In this document: one piece after another, positions 45,138 to 57,652 of the stretch
Layout of the letters: each line of letters begins with the position of its first letter
How positions within the stretch are numbered: the first letter of the stretch is position 1
NCBI GenBank assembly: GCA_034770075.1
Contig: CM068382.1
Coordinates: forward strand, 1,984,001-2,048,000
Reading direction: 5' to 3'
DNA length: 64,000 bases
Origin: Aralia elata
Lineage: Eukaryota > Streptophyta > Magnoliopsida > Apiales > Araliaceae
The notes under the pieces: generated by a model
Databases searched by the model: none
Seen by the model: only the letters and a program-made list of their open reading frames with translations
What the model was told of the DNA's origin: nothing
Position numbers and translations under genes: made by a program

Positions 45138-48100
45138 TTACTTCCTGATTGAAAGGAAATCAAAGCTACGAAGAGGATCATCTCGAGAACCCTTGGTGAC
45201 CACATTACGAGAATATGTTGGTGGCTTGGAGTCGGTCCCGGGTTGGATTCTTTGCGTAGTAGACAGTCGGCCAATGCTTGATACTAATCGGCTCGAGCGT
45301 CCGTCGGTCAATTCACCAGAGGAGCTTGGTCTGCTGCTGCTTGTAATGGCAGCTCTTTTGGAAGAGCTGCCATTTCGAGAAGTTCGGCCTTTTTCAGAAT
45401 CAGCTTGCTGCAAAACAAAAGGCAAAAACTTCTTTATAATTTGCCACAAGGATTGAAAATCTGTCAAACCCATGCATAAAAAGTTGATTCAGATGCACTA
45501 AGAATGGATGATTAACATGTTATGTTCTAACTAGCAGCAAATGACATCAAGGGGAAATTTAAGTGGACATGTTTTCATTTACAGTATTTTTTAAAAAAAA
45601 AAAATTTCAGAAACAGGATCAAAATAAGATTGCAACAAAAAAATTTCTTATCTAAAGCATAAGATTTGCACCAACCCTCCTTTCTCTTCCCACTTCGCTG
45701 TTGCTTTTCCCACCCTAAAACAGACTCGAGTGAACCGTCAACTCTACACAAGCATTTGGAAAAGAATTCTGTTTACTTTTTTTGTTAGCATCTTCGGAAG
45801 AGAAAGTAGTGAAATAAAGTATGACAAAAGTCGATCTTATACATCTAAAAATTGATAGACTAATACATTAAATCCACAGTTGAATTGTTTATCAACATTC
45901 TAAAAACTGATTCCACAAAAGAAGTTCTGATGAAAAAAACTTGGAGATCAAGGAGACATTGGCTATAAAAGAGCAGGTATATAACCTCTTTACCAAAAGG
46001 AATACAGTCAAATCATCTAATATGGTTACCAAACATATTACCTGAAGATCAATATCAAATATACAAGTAAAATTAAAAAAGGACACCCCAGACTACTTTT
46101 CAAAGAAGTTTCTAAGAAAATTACCACTTCCTTGGATGAAGCTACTTCGTCCGAACTTCTGTGTCTGGAGGAGTGTTCACCATGCCGACCAGGACCTGAA
46201 GTATTTCTTCTGGAAAATGCTTCAACAGCACCTGAGAATTTTTCTCTAATATCTTGTCCTACTAGATGAAACAATGAAATCCAAGTGAAGCATTAATAAA
46301 CTAACCAGAGGAGATTTATATGTTGGGAACTTGGAAACTCATGGGAAAAGAAAGGAAAAGGAAACAATATCCAAAAATTATTGGAGCATTCTTAATCATC
46401 CATTACACTACATTTTAACATTGTTCTTGGAATTAGAATTTTTTAAGTAGAGATTAACTAGACTTATGTTCATTAATATAGTTTTTCCGTTTGCATTTAT
46501 TTTTATTTTTCCTTTTCCTTTCTTTTCAACAACGTTTTTCAAGTTCCAAACATACCCTAAAACTTTCAACACATTCAAAGGGCTCCAAAAAGCAATCAAT
46601 TCCATTATTACTTTTTGCATGTTTCTTGCTATAATCTCAGTTTCTATCTGGCTTCCAACTGATACTTGGATGGAGATTTTGTTTCCTTTGTAAAACAAAG
46701 AATAAATAATTTTTAGAATTGGCTAATATATAAGGTAAACATTCCTTTGATATCCTATATGGAAAATTTACCATAATTCTTGATTAGTTGTTCATTCTCA
46801 CAATCTATTATTAAATTATCTGATATGTAATAGTAGAGAGGGAAAATCAATCACATGGTAGATAACCTAAGTTATGTACTTGGTTATTCATAATTTAATA
46901 CAATTACAAAAAAAAAAAAAAAAAAAGATCGATTTGGATCATGATCCGTATTGTTGAATCAAGTGGATCATGGGACAAATCAATGATCCATTACATGATG
47001 AATCAAATCATTGATCCATTATCACACTTGTTGGATCAGAGCAATCTGACCCATTGACAGTCCTACATGAAACTAATCTGGGTTTGAATTAGAAATATAG
47101 CTTTTTCCAAACCCCTGAATTCAATTATAATTAAGAACTTGGGAAATATATTCAAAAATGTAGGACAGTATCAAACAATTAAAAGAACAACCATTGGTAT
47201 CTAGAATCAGTGATCGTCCATATCAAGAAATAGTGTTCATAAATGGCATTTCATTTCCAACACCAATATTGTTTAGAGAGAATACCTGAGATCCTTCCTG
47301 GCTTTTCGGCAGATGGTCCTGCATTCCCACTGGGATTCTGAGGACAAAAACAAAATGAGTAACATTGCTGGAAGGAAAGAAATCTGCGATTGAAAGTTCA
47401 AGAAGCACTAACCCTTCCTCTAGAACTGGCCCCAATCTGAGGATACTTCAATATGGTCCAATCAAAAACATAATCAAACTGATAACCTGTAGTGACGATA
47501 AGGTCAATTGCAGAAAAGTTAAAACTACACATATCAACTAATATCTAGACATCACATACACTCAGTAACTCGGGAAAGGACTCTAGAAAAATACAAAACA
47601 GGGAGCATCAAAATGGAATAAATAATTATAGTCAGATGTATGAGAGTTGTGATCCAATTTACCTTCACGAATAAACAAGTCCCTGAAAAGCCTTTTCAAA
47701 TATGAATAATCTGGTTTGTCTTCAAAGCGTAATGATCGGCAGTAATGGAAGTACGATATGAATTCTGAAGGATATGATTTGCATAGCACCTGTTGAACAC
47801 AAAAGCATAATATGTGAAACTCAAATTCTACTGTACCACCAAGAAATTGATGGTCAACAACACAGCTCATCAGACACTGAATATGAAAGTAACATAGGCC
47901 TAACATGGGAGGAATGACTCAGGTGATTACCAGGATTAGCTCCAAAGAATTACTTGGCACTGGATATATATGGGATCAGTAAATTATTTCCACAAATCTT
48001 TTTCTACATCCACAAGTTCCCTTCCCCCCTCCCCCCCGCATGAGGGTGAGGTCGGCCCCACTTTCATTTGTGTGAGGGACTAGTGGAAATAGCTAGACCT

Positions 48101-51100
48101 TGTGGAAATAATCCCCCCCCCCTCCTATATACATAATCTGATGAAGAACATGTCGGCGTATTATTTGTGCATAAATATGTATAATCATATGTGCTACTTT
48201 CTTCATAAAGCCCCATCATCAATTGAGAATCATAGGACTGGGCAGCACCATGGTTAAGCTTTTCTAGGTTGGTCATGATTAAGTTGAAGGTTTATAGATA
48301 TTAAGGATAGAACTATAGAATATATGTAACAAAAGAAAAAGAAAAGAACTGCCATCTTGCAATTATATATTGCACTGAAGCCTGTCTAAGAAACAGTCAT
48401 TAGGTTCAGTCTTTGGTCCGAGCAACAACCATTTTTTATTTGATATTTCACAAGTTAGGTCACAACAACCTTGGGATATGTTCAAAAGGTATACACGATA
48501 GTGCAATAATGAATTGCCTTGATATAAAAATGCAGCCAAGCAGGTAACCAAATATAGTACTACCTCCATTCCATAATAAGTGACTTTTTAGAAGAAAAAA
48601 TTTGTTCCAATTTATTTGTCGTTTACAACTTTCAAGCAGAATAAATTATTTACTTTCCCATATCACCCCTAACTTCTCTCATTGTCCCAAGAAATTTTCT
48701 CCCTTGTATTAATAGTTTTCAACTTCCCATAAAGGGGTAGTGATGGAATTTCATACAAATTTTAATTATTAAATGATAGTGTTAAATGACTTTCTTAATT
48801 CATGTGCATGAAGCTAAAACGACACTTAATATGGAACCGAGGGAGTACCTCTATAGGTGTTAACATCTTCTTTTCACTAATCTTATCATACTTCTGCTTT
48901 TTGTTGCCGGCTTTCAGACCCTGCCAGGGAAGACTGATGCAACAGAAATGACCACACTAAATTAGGAAGTAAATAGAAAAAATTAATGCTTCACTGATGA
49001 TTAAGCATCAGGTAGAGAGAAAAAACTAAATGGTAGCACATCTATATTCAACCTTCCTCTTAAGAAATACATAAGCACGTAACCGAGAGATTCCAGATCA
49101 TCCCTTCTGCATTGTTCTGCCAGAAAAATTAACCACGAGTAAATAGAATAAATCTGCAATTGACAAGATTCTGTAGCAGTATATATCAAATAATAACTGC
49201 ACAAATAACAAAGTGATAAATCACTCACCAACTCCTAGATGTGTGTTAACACTAGCATAGCGAGCTGTGCCTGTAAGATTTTTGTTTTCCCTAAAACAGA
49301 AGCTTTATGAGTATTCATGCTAACGCTATCAAAGGCTAAAGCTCAACATAAACACAAAAAATACAGAAGAGTAGAGAAAGAAAAGCATGTAACCAAATTC
49401 ACAAAAATAAGAGGATGCTTTAGAGAAATTAGATGTAATAGTGGCCAATAATAGAAGTATATGCTAATCCCAAGCAGTTAGGCACCACTTTTAAGACAGA
49501 GAAAGATGAAGAAGTCGATAGGACATTACAATTAGGTTGTCAATGGGTCAAATTGGATCAGTTCCAACTGGATTTGGATCAGATCCGCCACAAATGTAAT
49601 TAAATTGCAACGGATCAGCAATACAGTAGATCAGATATTGAGGAATGCAATCCGCATATCGGAGGCCGAGTAGGTGTTAGAACTTTTTATTTTTGTTTGT
49701 CTCATTGCCCTTCCTTGATATGTATCAGTCACATCAACCATATACCAAGGTCTCATTTCTAACATTCACAAACATAATTGTATATCAATTTTCCTTTCAT
49801 ATTCATACATGACATTCCTAATTTTAAATCTCCTTGCACATGGAATAAAAGGGTGATTTTGCCTTTTCTCTAGAATAAAGATAATAAATTATCTACCATT
49901 ATTCATCAATCTCATACATGAGTTCGACCAATGCTCCCAAGTGTAGTTTAGCACCTTGGTGCATCTATATATGGTCAACCACAAGAAAATTTCTATACTA
50001 GCACCAAAGTATATCCAAACCACATGCTCTGGTTAATTAATCAAAAAAAATGTGGTACATTACAATTTAGATCTCAAAATTGTCATCTGCTTCAAGGTTT
50101 AGCACTAAATTAAGTTCTAGTATTGGATCTTAGCTCATTTAAAAAAAATAAAAATAAAAAAATACAGGAACTGCTACAAACTAAGTGAAGAATCAAGCTA
50201 CCTTCACATAAATGTAAATGCAAAAGCTACAATTAACACAAGCATACACCTGAATATATTAAGTGACAACATACCATATGAGGTAAATCTAGAATTAATA
50301 CCTGTACGGTATGTGCTTATGAGTCTGAAGATCCCTATACTTCTTTGCAAGGCCAAAGTCGATAACGTATACCTGTAATAAGATTTAGCCAAACTGGAAT
50401 AATGAAATCTTTCATATTGTATTTGAAACATTTATGTTAATTAATCCATCAAATTGGTTAAATGTAGTCAATCAAATGTCTACACTATGCAGAAGTATTT
50501 TGCCTGTGATTCACAAAAGTTTAGTGCTATACAATAGCCAAAAGCACAGAGTCCAGCAAACCTGCCTAATGCTAGCAAAGTAATAATTATATCGCAATAC
50601 AGGAAAAATTAAACTAGCCTCCATGGGGCTTGTCACGTCCATCAAAATAAAATAATCAGAATGACTAAAAATATTTACATTGTGATGGCATCTCAAAGAT
50701 GATTCAGATGGAGATGGACATGGAAGTTGTGGATGGTTGTCCAGGTTCATTAGTGTGGCTACTGTTATGTCAAACAATGGGTAAATTAAGCAATGTTACA
50801 TGGACTCAGGATCTTTGCTCGGTACAGGGAAGTGCCTGACACTGTACTCTCCTATTTTTAGAACATTTTTCACTATTTTAAGCTATTTTGGATTGTCCAA
50901 CTGCCACAACAAAACCCATGTCGACATAGGCACTTCACCCTCAACTGAAGAGTCATGTAGCACAGATATGAAGTGTGGTTGAGGAAGCTTAGGTACCCGT
51001 AGTTGAGTCGATTTGAGTTAGTGGGAGGGAGAGAGAGAGTACAAGATTGATATTTTAATATGGGGTTAAATCATTTTTTCCCTACTGAACTAAACTCTAA

Positions 51101-54100
51101 TTTATATTTGCATCACTGAATTGATTTTTTTTCGGTCAACTCATTGAACTGCAAATGTTTTACAAAAATTTCAAAAATCGGTAACTCGGTTAAAATTTAA
51201 CGGCAAATCTATGTGGCACCTGCGATTTATGTTGACAAGGAGAGAGGAGGCTGAGTTGGATATTATATTAACATAAAACAAACCATTTTTCTTACAAACA
51301 ACTAAACAAAAGATAAATTAAATTAAATATTAAACATAAATAATTTAAATAAATTATTAAACAAACTAAATAAATAATACAGCAAACAATTTAAACAAAC
51401 TAATTGAACAAATAAAACAAATAATATAATTTAAACAAATCCCATCTTAGATTCACATGAATCCAATCCCATTTTATCTTCTCTCTCTTATCCCATAGAT
51501 ACCACCCATTTCATTCATTGAGGAAAAATACAGATCAGAGAGATTGTTGCAACCGAAATAACACCTAAATCAACTCTTCTCTCACACCAAATCACCATTA
51601 TCATTGTTGCAATTTTCCACCTTGTCCCAAAGTAAGTGACATTTTTAATTTTGTTGATTTTCTCATCATCTTTTCTTCAATCAACCTTACACAATCACCA
51701 TCACCATGCTCCATTGCTCTCCCATACTGCCATGACTGGCCTCCGATTAATCACACCCAAAAAAAAAAAAATTTATAATCTAAACTTTGAATTCACTTAA
51801 TTAACACAAATATACTCAAATTTCTTCATTTAAGAGGGAGTATTAATTTGCATCACCCAAATCAAAGAAGAATTGCGGAGAGGGGTTGTTCTGGTTTATT
51901 TGTTTGGATTTACATTGTGCGACCTTGGAAACAAAATCTCTATATCTAAAGTTAATTGGGGAGCACCAACTCTGATTTATGTACTAGAATAAGAGATAGA
52001 AATTTGATCTATGTATATAGAGAGTGGAGGCAAGGATGCCAAAGCTACAGATCTGGAATTTTGAAAGTTGATGATGGGTTGAGTTGATTGAATCTGGGTT
52101 GCAGTAGAGTTAAAGCTGAGTTTGAATGATAATGTAGAGAACCTGGTTTAAGACAGTTCCTTAAATTTAGTGCAAGTGTTATTTTCGCATGTACAATTTG
52201 TTAATCTCAATTTTTTCTTAAGCAATATTCTTTTAAAAAAGAAATTCCATCATGGCATGCCACGTTGACATATATATGACATGGGCAGAATCTCCCTATC
52301 ACATGTTAGTCATTCCGTTAGAAGTCAAACAATTTAAGTGATTTTGTAATGATTTGTAAAAAAATTGCAGTACAATGAGTTGAATGGGAAAAAAATTAGT
52401 TCAGTGATGTAAAAGTAAATTGAGGCATTTCCTGAATCTTAATAAGACTTGCACAATTTCTTATAGATTCCACTAAATAAACACTAAATGAATAGGACCA
52501 GTACAAGGCCAAAACATATGAACATATGTATCCAAACAAATTATAAGAGTTAATTAAATAAAACTGACATTTTTATCAAATTGCAAAATCAATTTATTAT
52601 TATATTACTACGAAGTACAAAATCTTCAAGAAGAGATATTACTCTACGTCTCTTATAATGTGTAATGACATCTCAAAAATCATACACCTCATGCCGACAA
52701 AGATAGCAGCACACAACATCTCTTATAATGCGTAATAAAATTCTTTTACAAGGCATCAAGTGTTCTAATATACAAATGAATGATAACCACTGAGCTTGTA
52801 AATGCAGCACATTGTGCTGCAAGAAGATTAGAAACATATACTAAATATTACCTGATTTGCTTTGCGCCCTAGGCCCATTAAAAAGTTGTCAGGCTTTATG
52901 TCACGGTGAAGAAAACCTCTTGAATGCATGTATTCAACTCTATTTATCTGCACTAATAACATAACAGATACATCACATGGACGCTAAAAGCATGGTCCTT
53001 AATAAAGAATTGTCATATGTACTTACTAGTTGATCTGCAAGCATCAATACTGTTTTCAGTGAGAGTTTTCTGTTGCAATAGTTGAATAGATCTTCCAAAC
53101 TCGGGCCAAGAAGGTCAATAACCATGATATTGTACTCACCCTCCACTCCGAACCATTTGAGGTTGGGAATCCCCGCTTCACCAAAGAAACATCACGGATG
53201 ATCAGATTGAATTGTAAGAAAAAAACAGATCCTCGTCTGATAGTTCATCACGCAAAGAAGTCAATCATGTATATATTTAAATATCAAATGCATCCCCTAA
53301 ACCTTAACATGGACTCAAATGCACCATAACTACTCGATATTTATTGGTTATAAAACTCCAAGGGGTGGGAGGAATGGCAGAGGCCTTGAGGAATAACATC
53401 AAGGTCGTCAGTTCCAATCCTCATACTTGGGTCTAAAATTAACTATAAAAAATTGAAATTTTATTTATTGTTAAACCATACTCCAGCACATTTTTCTCTC
53501 TTACTAGGTATCTTCTACCGCTATACAAATTTAGTTGGCAACCTTATGGCTGCACACGAGAATATGAACTAGTTTCAATCAAAATGGACCTTCTCTGCCA
53601 ACATATGTCTTTGGTTATATGAGAGAGAGACACTTACTTCCTCCTTGGAGAAGCATATAAATTTTTGATTCATAGTGAAGTTGAGGGTGCTTAGTCTTGA
53701 CAGTTTCCTGACAAGTAACAAGGAAAAAAAAAACAAAGGGCTGAGGACTGGAATTTAAATTCCACAAAGAAACAAATAAATCCTTGAACAAGCATATATT
53801 GAAAAGGCAAAAAAAAGCCGAAACAACCAGTCAACCACCATACTTTATCATGCATTCATGATTGTAAAGTATTGGTCAATATTATGTTATACAAGATTAC
53901 TGGCAGCTGCATAAGGCTTTACGGCATCACTCGCAGACAACAAAGGGGATACAAATCATGAAGTGTTACTGCTACTAATCTAATGAGCTTAACGTAAACA
54001 AAATCCATTTTATTCCTAGTGGCAAAATGCAGACACTCATTGTGGGAGCATGCAAGTAATGTAAGTGGACTGAAGAAACAAAGAGAGAATAAGAGAGTCA

Positions 54101-54778
54101 AACTAGAAGGCAATGTCATGAAGGTGAAATTATTCAATAAGTTCACTTTCTTGGCTAAAGAAACTCAAAAATTAAATGCAGTTGAGAAATGAATAAAGCA
54201 TCAGATGAAGTAAAGAGATCATTTCCATAGAGCCGCTTCATACCAAAGTAGAGCAACACTTAACTACTTTCGCACATAAATTAATATGATTATATGAAAG
54301 AAAGCTTCAAATTCTTGTCAACTCATACTATAACTACATATGATCAAGAATTCAGTCATCGTTGTCAACACTAAATTTCCAGTATTGTAATATTTCCAGA
54401 AGTACTAAGTAGCCACGGAAAGAGAAAAGATCAACAATAAAGATAACCACACAGGAAAAAGAGTTGGATGACAAAAACAAACCAATAGCAAATCCTTCAG
54501 TTTATAAACCAGAACATAAATTCACATAAAAACAAACTTATAAAACACTGATGGAAAAGATAGAACCAATACCAGCTTGATGGCCACTTCTTCTCCATTT
54601 TGAATATTAATACCTAAATCAAAAAGCACATTACACAAACAATTCATAATCAAACAAAAACAACAGTATTACCAGAACAGAAATTTAGCTACATATACAT
54701 ACCTAAATACAGCTCACCAAAAGAGCCACTTCCAATTTTCCTACCCAGCTTAAACTTTCCCCCCACAACATGATCCAT
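45138..54778 (-). CDS. CKL: Casein kinase 1-like protein kinase (CKL), 15 coding exons, 470 aa
   Basis: Minus-strand exons: 54778-54703, 54613-54573, 53707-53638, 53175-53027, 52947-52852, 50372-50302, 49290-49229, 49116-49053, 48933-48849, 47789-47663, 47486-47413, 47337-47286, 46261-46125, 45714-45676 and 45407-45138, in phase to 470 residues. The kinase domain covers about 9-280: GSGSFG at 16-21, catalytic K38, HRDIKPDN at 126-133 (D128 catalytic), DFG at 149-151 and GTARYAS at 175-181 (CK1 type, in place of APE). The basic KKQKY at 221-225 is a CK1 nuclear-localisation-like motif. The Ser/Arg-rich tail after about 295 is typical of plant CKL proteins and likely sets location and autoinhibition. 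CKLs phosphorylate acidic or primed Ser/Thr sites, with roles at plasmodesmata, microtubules and in hormone signalling. Exon 14 (39 bp) could be skipped without frame loss. Exon 14 limits are slightly less sure than the others. Confidence 0.96.
46905..47066 (-). repeat. Retroposon-like repeat with poly-A/T end, CKL intron
   Basis: Read on the minus strand, it begins near GACTGTCAATGGGTCAGATT, carries many GATCC words and ends in a run of about 19 T (46906-46926, A on the plus strand). A related start, GGTTGTCAATGGGTCAAATT, occurs on the plus strand at about 49533 with GGATCAGATCC words after it. This suggests a dispersed repeat; the family is not identified. Confidence 0.4.
48560..48845. mobile_element. 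Stowaway MITE abutting the CKL exon 9 splice donor, 286 bp
   Basis: Ends are CTACCTCCATTCCATAATAAG (left; last G beyond the core) and, read inward from the right, CTCCCTCGGTTCCATATTAA. They are flanked by TA at 48558-48559 and 48846-48847. The right-hand TA on the minus strand supplies the T of the exon 9 GT donor (GAG/GTACTCCCTC), so intron 9 starts within the target duplication. Confidence 0.85.
51061..52435. mobile_element. Mutator-like element in CKL intron 5, 1375 bp
   Basis: Flanked by ATTTTAATA (51052-51060) and ATCTTAATA (52436-52444), a 9-bp duplication with one mismatch. Ends are TGGGGTTAAATCATTTTTTC and, read inward from the right, TCAGGAAATGCCTCAATTTA. The subterminal regions share inverted words such as CACTGAA and TCAACTCATTG. 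The interior is AT-rich with a CATCACCATC-type gene-like part at about 51480-51740; no transposase frame. Confidence 0.7.
53354..53460 (+). mobile_element. Possible tRNA-derived SINE in CKL intron 3
   Basis: An A-box-like TGGCAGAGGCC and a B-box-like GTTCCAATCCTC about 30 bp apart. Possible flanking repeats are TTTATTGGTTATAAA (before) and TTTATTGTTAAAC (after). Weak but consistent. Confidence 0.33.
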
Positions 54779-55330
54779 GATTCCCAATCCTCTTTCTCGA
54801 CCTACCTCTGCTCAGATCTATGCCAAATTTAACACCAATTCGGGTTATACCTAACCCACCAAACAATTTAACCCCCACAACGCGTTCAAATCAACCAAAT
54901 TGAGAGCCAACGGATCATAAAAGACGCGTGCAATTACACTGTACAGATTCTAATGCCAACCGATGAAATTTGTTGAGCAAATTAAACACAAAAAATCTCA
55001 ACAAATATCGAACTACATCCTTCGATTATTGAAAACCCCTAATCATCAACGGCGGGGGAGAAATTGAACACTAATTTCATAAACTATCATATCCAACGTC
55101 TTTGATCAGAACAAATATATTACCAATATTTATATATATATACATACATATAAAATTAAATTGTAGACAATGAAATATGAAAGAACAAATCAAATGGGGG
55201 ACAAATGAGGGGCTAGAAAGAGATAAAAAGACGAAATTGTGTTGAGAAAACAATGAATTTTGTTGCAGAAAGTAATGAAATGTGAGGAAATAGCAGGCGA
55301 GAAGAAATAAATAAGAAAGGGAAGGGGAAG
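54779..55330 (-). other. 5' UTR and promoter of the CKL gene
   Basis: Upstream of the CKL start the minus strand is moderately GC-richer near the ATG, then AT-rich, with ATATATATATAA-like sequence at about 55130. No upstream intron could be fixed. Confidence 0.35.
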
Positions 55331-57652
55331 AGGAATTTGTGTGGGGATATTATTTTGTTTTCTTCTTTTTCATTTTTGTGTTTTTAATTATTTGATAATG
55401 GAATATTCTCTACTCCTAAAATGATTAAAAAAAGAATAATAAATCCAGGTAATTTTTATTTTTGAAATTTTATTTTAAAAATTGAGTAATAAATGATGAG
55501 CGGTTAAGCGATCCCTTCTCCATCTGTCTGCCGCCTAACGCGTCCTCTTCCTAGACGTGCATTGCATTTCCAAAATAATACTTTATTTATGTTTAAAATT
55601 AATAATTTAATAGTAATTACATAATACTAAAATTAAGGTGATATATTTAAAAATACTATATTATTTTATACCGGTATAAACAAAACAATAAAATTGTAAA
55701 TTTTGTATATTTATTTCATATTATTATGATGATAATTTGTGGAACAATATTTTTTAACAAATTAGAGTTTTTTTATGTGTAAAATAGAGAGAGTATAATA
55801 CAGACATAATATTAGAAATCACTTTAGAAATCTCTAGATCATTTAGTTTTGTCTTTAAAAGTTCACTTGCACGTAACATGCTACGCATGTGGATTAAATG
55901 GCTCAAAATGAGTGATGTTATTTAAATTTTTTTTGTCTCAAAAGGTCTTTTAAATGACGTATTTTTATAATATTATTGATTAGTTACGTCATAAATTATT
56001 ATTAAAATATTTAATATTATGTCATTTAAAATTAAAAATTTGAGATTTTTTGCATTACTCAACCCAAAATAAACTCTTTCTAAGTAGTATTAGTACCTAT
56101 ATGGCTATATTCTCCCTATCACGTTTTACATATGCATATTTTTAAGATGACTATTATTTAGTTTTGTAGGGAATACATTTCAAATTTGTATTTTTTGTGT
56201 GAGAGCAAATATTAGTTAACATTTCAATTCATTCCTTAGTGCGTTGCACTATATAATGCTCATAAATTCTCTTTATAGATGACTCACAATGTAAACAAAA
56301 TGAAAATTTGTTTCTTATTAATGTGAAATTTTTACAAACACTAAATAATACTCTCTCTCTCTCTCTCTCTCTTTAAAATTAAAATTGACATAAATTTATT
56401 TAATTTAAGTCAACAATATAATGACGAGTATCAAAAATTATCTCCAAAATACTAATAATTATAATATTTATAATTTAGTAAGTGTTAACGAATCATATCA
56501 ATTTTAAATTTTAAAATATTTTAAATTAAATTTTTATTAATTATGTTATAATTTAAAACACGGAGAGTACCATTTACAATCTAACTTCAAGTCTTCAACA
56601 ATTTTTACTCTAGCCCAAGTGTTCCCTCTCCTTGAAGAAGACTATATCCACGGAAACATATTACTATACATGTATGTTACATATGACGATAAATGTATAT
56701 TGATATTAAATGTCTTGAGATATGAAAGAATTAAGTAAAGACTCGCACATTATTCTTCTATCTTATTCCTCAAGAGTTACACGTTAGTTACAATCCAAAT
56801 TTATCATAAAATTACAATATTTTCTTACTATATTAGGTTAGGATAGATCTAGTAGCAGTTCCTCCCATGAGTCAAGTTAAGCAGTGAGCTGTCGAGCTTG
56901 ATTCAACTACTCAAAATCTGTCTTTAATAAGTTGCGGACAAGTTGAGATGTCAAATTTGAATGAATCTAGTTCTTAAATTTAGTTGAGCCTTGTTCAAAT
57001 TATAATGCATAAGTCCCAAGCACTCATATTGTATATTTATACTTTTAAAAGTCTTTTAGATCATTTATTTATTTATTTATTTATTTTTAAAAAATCTAGA
57101 AATCATTTTGATCTAATATTTCGAATCAGAGGAGAATCTCTACATGGAACTGGAGTCTCAAATGTCCTGAAAGGGCAGCAGCAGTTTGATAACCTCTTAA
57201 TCAAAACCCTTCTCACAGTTACTCCCCAGCTAAAATGATAAAAGAAGTGGTATTGAGCAAAATTATTTCACTAGCAATAAAAAATTACAAGAATGTTTCA
57301 TGAAATGATATTAAAAGAATGTTGACATGAGTTAAACTGTTAAAAATGGTATACTTTTGCCTCAGTACATTACAAGTTGGAAAGAATGAAGTACTTGTCA
57401 ATTAAGTTAGTGGGGTTACCTCTCTCAGTTATCTCAAGAGTTTTGACAAATACTAGTAAACAAATCGGAAGAAAAATAAGGAGATTTCGGAACCAAAAGA
57501 AACTTGTAGCTGATTCGGAGCTTCAAAAACCAGCACGAATCTCAAACTTCAACTTCCTGCCATAACTAATTTACTCAAGAAAAGTTGAACTTCAGTCGGT
57601 TCAATGGGTTGGAGCACCTCGGTTATCAGATACAATGGAGAGATCAGCAGGA
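55331..57652. other. Intergenic region between the CKL promoter and the NDR kinase 3' end
   Basis: AT-rich, with no gene seen. Contents: a (CT)n run at about 56350-56373, which may begin a decayed Stowaway element ending in ACGGAGAGTAC at about 56568; an (ATTT)n run at 57063-57087; and other simple AT-rich sequence. The last few hundred bases before 57653 may include the kinase 3' UTR. Confidence 0.5.
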
